Part shown: positions 58,638-64,000 of the stretch, one piece after another
Numbering within the stretch: position 1 is the first letter of the stretch
How the letters are laid out: every line of letters starts with the position of its first letter
Assembly: GCA_036703275.1 (NCBI GenBank)
Contig: DATNPK010000098.1
Span: forward strand, 80,419-144,418
Source of the DNA: Coleofasciculaceae cyanobacterium
GTDB taxonomy: Bacteria; Cyanobacteriota; Cyanobacteriia; Cyanobacteriales; Xenococcaceae
Length of the DNA stretch: 64,000 bases
Direction: 5' to 3'
Position numbers and translations under genes: made by a program
Notes under the pieces: generated by a model
Database searches by the model: none
Told to the model about the DNA's origin: nothing
Seen by the model: only the letters and a program-made list of their open reading frames with translations

Positions 58638-58883
58638 CTAATCTGAAATTTTCTTTAATATCTCGATCGATTGCTGTTGTTGGTTAGCTAGCTGACTTTG
58701 GCAATTATCGAGATTTTTCATTAAGTCGTAACTTGGCTTTTGACTAGATACCAAAATACTTATCTTGTTAGTTAAATCACGCATGGTTGAATACATCAAA
58801 TCGCGCTTCATCCCAGCAAGATCATAAGTTAAAGCCTGTATAGCTTTTGCATTAGATTCTATGAGTTGTTCTAGTTCGCTCAT
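58638..58883 (-). CDS. Small helical protein, function unknown
   Basis: An 81-residue protein with no recognised family: MSELEQLIESNAKAIQALTYDLAGMKRDLM, then SQKPSYDLMKNLDNCQSQLANQQQQSIEILKKISD. The heptad-like spacing of leucine and isoleucine suggests a short coiled coil. It converges with the beta-helix gene with 21 bases between. A clean start and the lack of a competing frame support it as real. Confidence 0.5.
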   Translation of the reverse strand: MSELEQLIESNAKAIQALTYDLAGMKRDLMYSTMRDLTNKISILVSSQKPSYDLMKNLDNCQSQLANQQQQSIEILKKISD

Positions 58884-59062
58884 CTTAAAATAAAAGTTTA
58901 ATTAATTGGTAATTAAAGTATAGTCATTGCTTTATTGGCAACAAACTAGTTTTTTTTAATTGTCGTCGATCGCGATCGCACTTGTTCTGGGTACTTTAAG
59001 TAATACTTGTGGCGAGGTATTTTGTACCTTGATTGACACCTATTTAAAAGTGCTAGCTTTAC

Positions 59063-60643
59063 ATGAAACTTTTATTATTAAAAACTTTATTACAACGTCG
59101 CGCCAGGGACGAAGGTTTTACTCTGCCGATGGTAATTGCCCTGGGGTTAGTAATGCTGCTTTTAGGAGCAGTTAGTATTACCACTGCCAATGAAGAGAAT
59201 TTAACTGCTATAACTCAGAATTCTCGCTCCGATGCTTTGGCGATCGCTGAAGTAGGAGTTGCCCGATACAGAGAACTATTAGATCGCAATCGAATATTAA
59301 CAGTATATGATGAGAGACTTCCCACAACAGGAGAAAAAGTAGCTGATATTCCTGTTACTAACGCGCAGACTAAGCTATGGGGAAGAACCGAGGTTTGCAG
59401 CAGTGACATAGCCAATTTTCGTCAAGGCGCAACGCCACAGGATATAGCTGATACTCAAGATCTTGATAATGATGGCAATACAACGGAAATTATTGGCTCT
59501 TATTCTTTAGTTTCTTATGACTATGTAAATAACATACCTTATGACAATACAAAACCCATAAATAAAAATAGTACTCCTCCTAATATTCCAGACACTAACA
59601 AAAACGGTGATTTCAACTTAACCAATGATGGAGCCAATAACGATGCCATAGGTAAATTAACAGTTAAAGGCACAGCTCCCGATGGTAGTGCAGCACAAAT
59701 TCAAGTAGATATTCCAATCCGTATCAATCTAGCTGATATGACTAATCTTGCCCCTGCTTTATGGATTGGAAGTAACACTCCTAATTTAGGTAATTTAACT
59801 ATTGGTAATGGCAATGTTGTAATTCAAGATTTACCAGTAACAACTGGTACTACGAGAGACGGATGTAGAAGCTTTAGCTCCTTAGCGTCTACAACACCAA
59901 GAAGACCAGTAATTAGTGATAGTCGCAGTATTCCTTCAATTCAGAAAATTATTGACAATGTTGCTAGTGCTAGAACTGCTCTTACTAAACCTACTCCAAG
60001 TACAATAAACACTCCCATTGCTAGTCCAGGACAACTGCTTTTTGGGGCTACTACCGATAAGCCATATAACCCAGATGCTAATAATACCAATTGCTTCAAT
60101 ATTAAATTATGTCGTTATTATTACGAATTTGGGTCTACTACTTCGGATTTAACTTCATTAGCTGTTCCAGCTTCAACTTTAGTAGATACAGATTTGTTAA
60201 CTGACGGGATTGCCAGAACCACCTTGTTACTGAATCAACCACTTACTATTAACGCGATAGCTAAAAATGTAAAGATTGGTAGTACTAGTCCCGCTGCGAA
60301 TGATTCCAATACTTTTGAAATATACGTTAATGGCAATAACAACATCACTATTAATGCTACTGGTCGAAATGTCACCATAAACGCTTTTATCCATGCACCT
60401 CAAAGTACTTTAACGATTAATGGAAGTCAAAATGTCGTTATTAATGGTTCTGTTTGGGTCAAAAACTTCGTTAATAGTGCATCTGGTGTAACTATTTCCC
60501 CAGATACGATTAGCAGAGAAGCAACCACCGATAATTCTTCTACTTCGGGTAAAGGTTACGAGTTTTATAGCACAACATCCAGCAGAACTGCCAGACCGAT
60601 AACTGGTAGCCCAACTAACTGGAAAACGGAGGAGGTAAATTAA
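59063..60643 (+). CDS. PilX/GspK-like minor pilin
   Basis: The 526-residue protein has a type III/IV signal near its start: RRARDEGFTLPMVIALGLVMLLLGAVSITTANEEN, with cleavage expected after the glycine in DEG/FTLP. The position-5 residue of the mature form is methionine, not glutamate; lack of E5 is typical of GspK/PilX-like tip subunits. The large C-terminal part is rich in Asn, Thr and Ser, ends near KTEEVN, and resembles cyanobacterial PilX-/HpsA-type proteins. It heads an operon of four prepilins: the next starts 6 bases after its stop, and GGAGG lies just before its end. Confidence 0.82.
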   Translation: MKLLLLKTLLQRRARDEGFTLPMVIALGLVMLLLGAVSITTANEENLTAITQNSRSDALAIAEVGVARYRELLDRNRILTVYDERLPTTGEKVADIPVTNAQTKLWGRTEVCSSDIANFRQGATPQDIADTQDLDNDGNTTEIIGSYSLVSYDYVNNIPYDNTKPINKNSTPPNIPDTNKNGDFNLTNDGANNDAIGKLTVKGTAPDGSAAQIQVDIPIRINLADMTNLAPALWIGSNTPNLGNLTIGNGNVVIQDLPVTTGTTRDGCRSFSSLASTTPRRPVISDSRSIPSIQKIIDNVASARTALTKPTPSTINTPIASPGQLLFGATTDKPYNPDANNTNCFNIKLCRYYYEFGSTTSDLTSLAVPASTLVDTDLLTDGIARTTLLLNQPLTINAIAKNVKIGSTSPAANDSNTFEIYVNGNNNITINATGRNVTINAFIHAPQSTLTINGSQNVVINGSVWVKNFVNSASGVTISPDTISREATTDNSSTSGKGYEFYSTTSSRTARPITGSPTNWKTEEVN

Positions 60644-60649
60644 ACTGTT

Positions 60650-61384
60650 ATGAATAAATTATTTAAATTGAAAGCAATATCTTCTAAAAAGTCGCCTGAA
60701 AAGTGCAATTTGCTATATAGAAGCCCCCTAAATCCCCCAACTTTGGGGGACTTTCAATTATTCTCCCCCCAGAATTGGGGGGGTGGGGGGGCAAAAGTCA
60801 GGAAAAATCTATTAAAAATAACTATTTTAGAATCTTCTCGCAAAGAAGCAGGTTTTACTACCTTGGAAATTCTTATTTCGCTTTTAATCGCATTAGGGTT
60901 TGTTGCTGTATCCATGCAAAGTTTGGTCTATGCAATGGCAATGAAAGTACAGGCACAAGAAAAGCAACGAGCTAATGAATTAATCCAAGAAGATATTGAA
61001 AGGATTAATCGATTAGGTAGCACTTTACCCACACCACCTGTAGCAGCTACTTGTAATTCAACAAATTATGCGGGTGGTTATGCTCAGGCACTCTGGACGC
61101 TTATTCCGACTGCAACTCAAACCAAAACTATTATCAAAAAAGTTAAATCATCAGATGGTTCAGTTGAAACTGGTGGCAAGCAACTAGCTTTAAGACGTTT
61201 TCATGTTAGCAGCACCATTAATAGTAATCCCTATCGAACCTTAAAGGTTGGCTATCAAGTGTGGTGGGGCTGGGATGGTACTAACTACAAAAACAAAAAT
61301 GGCGGAAATGTTGCTGTTGGAAATGAACCGATCGCAGAAACTTATGTGGAGATCATACCTGATGTTGCTTTACAATGCCCGTAA
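60650..61384 (+). CDS. PilV/GspI-like minor pilin with repeat-extended leader
   Basis: The 244-residue precursor has a prepilin motif well inside: RKEAGFTTLEILISLLIALGFVAVSMQSLVYAM, with E5 present. The leader before the cleavage site is about 65 residues, far longer than usual, because residues 24-48 (YRSPLNPPTLGDFQLFSPQNWGGGGA) come from a dispersed C/G-rich repeat. No other ATG, GTG or TTG start with a good ribosome site lies between the repeat and the pilin motif. Start at 60650 follows GGAGG at the end of the upstream gene. Two cysteines (CNSTNYA; C-terminal ALQCP) may form a disulfide. Confidence 0.82.
   Translation: MNKLFKLKAISSKKSPEKCNLLYRSPLNPPTLGDFQLFSPQNWGGGGAKVRKNLLKITILESSRKEAGFTTLEILISLLIALGFVAVSMQSLVYAMAMKVQAQEKQRANELIQEDIERINRLGSTLPTPPVAATCNSTNYAGGYAQALWTLIPTATQTKTIIKKVKSSDGSVETGGKQLALRRFHVSSTINSNPYRTLKVGYQVWWGWDGTNYKNKNGGNVAVGNEPIAETYVEIIPDVALQCP
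60719..60791 (+). repeat. Dispersed C/G-rich repeat inserted in a prepilin leader
   Basis: AAGCCCCCTAAATCCCCCAA, then CTTTGGGGGACTTT, TTCTCCCCCCAGAATTGGGG and GTGGGGGGGC. Alternating C and G runs can fold back. Sequences of this type are common in cyanobacterial genomes, from general knowledge. It keeps the reading frame. Confidence 0.8.
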
Positions 61385-61862
61385 ATCTAGCTCTGGTTTT
61401 ACTTTAATCGAAATGCTCGTCACCATTACTGTTGTTGGTGTAATTGCTGCGATCGCTGCTCCAAATTTTTTGGGCATGCTCAATCGTAATCGAGTCAATA
61501 ACGCAGCACAGCAAGTTGAAGGTGCGCTAAAAGAAGCTCAAAGGCAAGCTATGCGTAGAGGTAAACCATGTTCTTTTAATGTTAATACTACTAATAGTAC
61601 TATTTCTGGTGGATGCTTGTTAAGCAATAGAGAATTAAACACCAATAGTTACACAATTCAACTAAACTCTAATACAACCACAATTACTTTTTCTGGAAAA
61701 GGTAATATAACTGGAACGCCTTCCCCAGTTTTAGTTGTATCTATTCCTAATGGCACAAATTTACAAAGATGTGTAGTTATTGATAGTTTATTGGGTTCTC
61801 TCAGGTCAGGAGACTATTCTGGAACTATCCCCACCACACCTGTATCTACTAGTTGTCAATAA
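61362..61862 (+). CDS. GspH/FimT-type minor pilin, copy 1
   Basis: From the ATG at 61362 (MLLYNARKSSS) the 166-residue precursor has the motif SSGFTLIEMLVTITVVGVIAAIAAPNFLGML with E5. The globular part includes RRGKPCSFNVNTTNSTISGGCLLSN, a conserved FimT/GspH pattern, and a second cysteine pair near LQRCVVI and the C-terminus. A longer frame would start at 61248 but lies wholly inside the previous gene. The overlap with the previous gene is 23 bases, so translation is coupled. Confidence 0.88.
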   Translation: MLLYNARKSSSGFTLIEMLVTITVVGVIAAIAAPNFLGMLNRNRVNNAAQQVEGALKEAQRQAMRRGKPCSFNVNTTNSTISGGCLLSNRELNTNSYTIQLNSNTTTITFSGKGNITGTPSPVLVVSIPNGTNLQRCVVIDSLLGSLRSGDYSGTIPTTPVSTSCQ

Positions 61863-61915
61863 ATACAATTGTTTTATATTACCAGATTAATAAACTACAG
61901 AAGATAATAATTCTA

Positions 61916-62413
61916 ATGCAAGCAAAAAAGAGCGATCGCGGTTATACTTTGCCAGAATTGATGATTACTCTGGTTATTGTTGGTATCATTGCTGCGATCG
62001 CTTCTCCTTCTTTTATCGGTTTATTTAGTCGTATTAGATTAGAAGGATCTTTGCAACAGCTATTAGGCGCAATCAACGAAGCTCAAAGGCTAGCTATGGT
62101 TCGGGGTAAATCCTGTATAATTAATATTGATCGTAATACTAATAATATTAATGCCAATGCGGGCTGTTTATTAAGCGATCGCACCATTAATAATGAAATA
62201 AACATCCGCAGTAACTTTCCAGGCGCAACACCTAATATTATTTTTTCCTATAGAGGCAGCACCACCAGAATGGGTACTATTGTCTTATCTTCAGATCATA
62301 CAGACTCGCAAAAATGCTTTGTGATTGCCTTGGGTACTGGAATCAAAAGAATTGGTGATTATAATGGCAGTAAGACTGGTGTAGTTTCTAGCAGCAACTG
62401 CGAGACAGAATAA
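61916..62413 (+). CDS. GspH/FimT-type minor pilin, copy 2
   Basis: The 165-residue precursor starts MQAKKSDRGYTLPELMITLVIVGIIAAIASPSFIGLF; cleavage should be after the glycine in DRG, with tyrosine first and E5 present. RGKSCIINIDRNTNNINANAGCLLSDR matches the same cysteine-containing motif as copy 1, so the two arose by duplication. C-terminal KCFVIALGTGIKRIGDYNG parallels RCVVIDSLLGSLRSGDYSG of copy 1. Copies are diverged enough to have distinct roles. Confidence 0.88.
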   Translation: MQAKKSDRGYTLPELMITLVIVGIIAAIASPSFIGLFSRIRLEGSLQQLLGAINEAQRLAMVRGKSCIINIDRNTNNINANAGCLLSDRTINNEINIRSNFPGATPNIIFSYRGSTTRMGTIVLSSDHTDSQKCFVIALGTGIKRIGDYNGSKTGVVSSSNCETE

Positions 62414-62671
62414 AACCACTTTTTCAAAATTAGTGCGATGCCTTCGGCTAGCTGCGCGATCGCTGTACTAAAGCAATTTTCAATAATAATTAGCCTATAT
62501 AATTAGTCTATATTAGGTGCAATAGTCTTAACCAAATAACCGATTAACAAAAATGCCTTCATACACATAGCCCGAATTAAAGCGGACTCTGAAAGTAGAA
62601 TAAAGAAAATCGTCAAGAGAAAAAAGTAGCTTATACTTGGTACGTACTAAGTACAGCAAATCTTAAAAATT

Positions 62672-62857
62672 GTGATTGAATCGTTTGTATGTAAAGAAAC
62701 TCAGAAAATTTGGAATGGTAATCGTTCCTCAAAATTACCAGAAAACATACAACACAAAGCATTGAGAAAATTACGTCAGTTAGATGCAGCACAAACCCTC
62801 GAAGATCTAAAAAATCCACCAGGAAATAGATTGGAGTCAATGAACTACTCACACTAA
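62672..62857 (+). pseudogene. Truncated HigB/RelE-type toxin gene
   Basis: From the GTG at 62672 the frame reads MIESFVCKETQKIWNGNRSSKLPENIQHKALRKLRQLDAA, then QTLEDLKNPPGNRLESMNYSH and stop. This matches the first 56 or so residues of HigB-type (RelE superfamily) mRNA-interferase toxins, which should go on for about 35 more residues (LKGDRKGQYSIRINDQWRICF region). The sequence leaves the family after GNRLES, exactly where the TnpB element begins on the other strand. No HigA antitoxin gene is visible; it would have been downstream. Probably inactive. Confidence 0.75.
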
Positions 62858-64000
62858 ATCTTTGATAAGACATGAGTTTCTAGCTTCGCTGGGTGCTGCA
62901 TTACCTTGGTCTTTCGTCCTCGGTCTTGTCTTACACTCCCTCCACTAGCAGAGACGGCTGTTCCATCCGTCTTTATAATTCTGATACCTTCTGCCCTGAT
63001 ATTTCGGCTTGCTGCTTCATCACGATCATGGATTTTGCTACATGAAGTGTTCAAGCAAATCCATTCTCTAATACTCAAATCCATTTTAGGAGTTTGAGTT
63101 AGACAATCAGGGCAGATATGGGAGCTAGGAAAAAATCTGTCAATCTCAACTAAACGTTTATCTTCACGCTCTAGTTTGTAACTTAGAAAATTTACAAACA
63201 TCCCCCATCCAACATCAGATATTGCGCGGGCTAATTTATGGTTGCGCACCATGCCTTTTACATTGAGGTTTTCTACCACAACGACTTTGCTTATCTGGGT
63301 CAGTTTTCTACTTAGCTTATGCAAGAAATCCTGACGGGCATTACTGATACGCGCATGAACCTTAGCTACTAATTTTTTAGCTTTTTGTCTGGTTTTACTC
63401 CCTTCTTGATGAAGTTGTTCATGGGGGAAAGCCAAGGCGCGTTTTGAGTGGGAAGCTTCCCACTCAAAAGCCGCCGTCCCAAGATCACACTTCATCGCTT
63501 TTTGTTTTCGAGCTAATTTCTGTTGTTTACGAGCCAGATTTTTCTCATGCTTCTTGAAATGTCTAGGATTAGCATATTTACTAGTCTTACTTCCATCATG
63601 AGCTATGCAAAAATCAAGGATTCCTAAATCTAAGCCGATTATCTTGTCACCGTTGCCAGATATAAAACAAGCTTCTAATTCATAAACAACCGAAGCAAAA
63701 TATTTGTCTGAACTATCTTTGGTGACGGTAACTGTCTTGATTTTACCAACATAGCGACGATCAAATACTGCTTTTACTAAACCAATCTTGGGTAACTTTA
63801 TCCACTCATCAATAATTTTTACTGACTGAGGAAAACCAACAGACTGCTTACCATGCTTGGATTTGTATCTAGGAAACCCAGCTCGTTTTTCAAAGAAGTT
63901 AATAAAAGCACGAGACAAATTGAGTGATGTCTGCTGCAATGATTGAGAATAAACTTCGCTTCTCAACCATTCATGCTCTTGTTTTAGATCGGGCAGCAAA
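62854..64000 (-). CDS. tnpB: TnpB RNA-guided endonuclease (partial, N-terminus outside window)
   Basis: TnpB is the transposon-encoded nuclease ancestral to Cas12; with an omega RNA it cuts DNA at a site next to the transposon target motif, favouring element retention. The visible 381 residues include all active parts: RuvC-I aspartate in IIGLDLGILDFCIAHDG, RuvC-II glutamate in VVVVENLNVKGMVRN, the zinc ribbon CPDC with CLNTSC, and RuvC-III aspartate in HDRDEAASRN. A stretch of about 31 residues (MKCDLGTAAFEWEASHSKR, then ALAFPHEQLHQE) interrupts the helix between RuvC-I and RuvC-II and comes from a palindromic repeat. The gene ends TnpB-like, in RGRKTKVMQHPAKLE. First residues are cut by the window edge. 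Confidence 0.9.
   Translation of the reverse strand, partial: LLPDLKQEHEWLRSEVYSQSLQQTSLNLSRAFINFFEKRAGFPRYKSKHGKQSVGFPQSVKIIDEWIKLPKIGLVKAVFDRRYVGKIKTVTVTKDSSDKYFASVVYELEACFISGNGDKIIGLDLGILDFCIAHDGSKTSKYANPRHFKKHEKNLARKQQKLARKQKAMKCDLGTAAFEWEASHSKRALAFPHEQLHQEGSKTRQKAKKLVAKVHARISNARQDFLHKLSRKLTQISKVVVVENLNVKGMVRNHKLARAISDVGWGMFVNFLSYKLEREDKRLVEIDRFFPSSHICPDCLTQTPKMDLSIREWICLNTSCSKIHDRDEAASRNIRAEGIRIIKTDGTAVSASGGSVRQDRGRKTKVMQHPAKLETHVLSKI
63408..63496. repeat. 89-bp palindromic repeat inserted in frame in tnpB
   Basis: Bounded by GATGAAGT (63408-63415) and ACTTCATC (63489-63496), with a perfect 28-bp palindrome at its centre: TTTTGAGTGGGAAG at 63442-63455 followed by its reverse complement. 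The arms also pair imperfectly between. It encodes the extra peptide ending FPHEQLHQE, absent from ordinary TnpB. Confidence 0.85.

Larger units (their letters stand above)
62838..64000 (-). mobile_element. IS200/IS605-type element carrying tnpB (left end outside window)
   Basis: The toxin gene similarity ends near 62838 and the tnpB stop lies at 62854-62856, so the element's right end is probably within this short stretch. No transposase tnpA is in view; the element may be tnpB-only (IS1341 type) or have tnpA beyond the edge. The junction with the toxin gene is inferred from loss of protein similarity, not from a recognised terminal sequence. Confidence 0.6.

Noticed and set aside
61248..61361. 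Upstream extension of the first FimT-like gene
   Set aside because: It lies in another frame inside the PilV-like gene; the prepilin motif needs only the ATG at 61362.

Overview
The window is a cyanobacterial chromosome segment. Evidence: the octamer GCGATCGC (HIP1) recurs throughout genes and spacers. There is a ferredoxin-type nitrate reductase (narB), two NDH-1 subunits (ndhD, ndhN), a COP23-domain protein, a carotenoid oxygenase and a DUF4278 protein. The S10-spc-alpha ribosomal cluster has the cyanobacterial order (no rpsJ, rpmD, rpsN or map; truA-rplM-rpsI-rpmE-prfA at its end). An NrtP-type permease rather than an ABC nitrate transporter, plus many short dispersed repeats, would suit a marine or brackish unicellular or pseudofilamentous cyanobacterium (perhaps Pleurocapsales-like). 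That placement is inference; no 16S gene is present.

Layout. 0-8 kb: start of recJ, an LCP cell-wall ligase, then molybdenum/nitrate genes (mobA, an unnamed conserved gene, narB, nrtP) with a candidate NtcA box upstream of nrtP. 8-22 kb: mixed metabolic and regulatory genes, including a secreted curlin-like repeat protein, a transglutaminase-like gene with two compensating frameshifts, a GH13 glucan enzyme, CsbD, a YbdK-type ligase, a carotenoid oxygenase, an OmpR regulator with a RCK potassium channel, argD, an exported GH24 lysozyme-like protein and a GH100 invertase. 22-34 kb: COP23 protein, hemE, small unknown proteins, coaE, a flavin reductase, a decayed tnpB, DUF4126, ndhD, a glycosyltransferase and a SpoIID protein. 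The spacers here are rich in stem-loop repeats. 34.6-51.9 kb: one long minus-strand run of 31 translation/transcription genes from rplC to prfA, including rpmJ, secY, adk, infA and rpoA. 52.5-58.9 kb: ndhN, a coiled-coil protein, glgA, a response regulator broken by one stop codon, comB and a secreted beta-helix protein with 48-bp tandem repeats. 59-62.4 kb: a four-gene minor-pilin operon. 62.4-64 kb: a HigB-type toxin gene cut short where a TnpB-bearing (IS200/IS605-type) element begins; the tnpB runs off the window.

How the parts fit: nitrate entering through NrtP is reduced by NarB, whose molybdenum cofactor needs MobA. GlgA, GH13 and GH100 serve glucan/sucrose metabolism. NdhD and NdhN belong to the thylakoid NDH-1 complex. 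The four prepilins probably prime a type IV pilus or pseudopilus.

I see no convincingly new multi-gene system. The best leads are the curlin-like secreted protein; repeat-derived peptides carried in frame inside a tnpB and in a prepilin leader; an AAT/GAT microsatellite in the acidic pocket of a receiver domain; heptamer repeats directly after the stop codons of three minus-strand genes; and the TnpB element that truncates higB.
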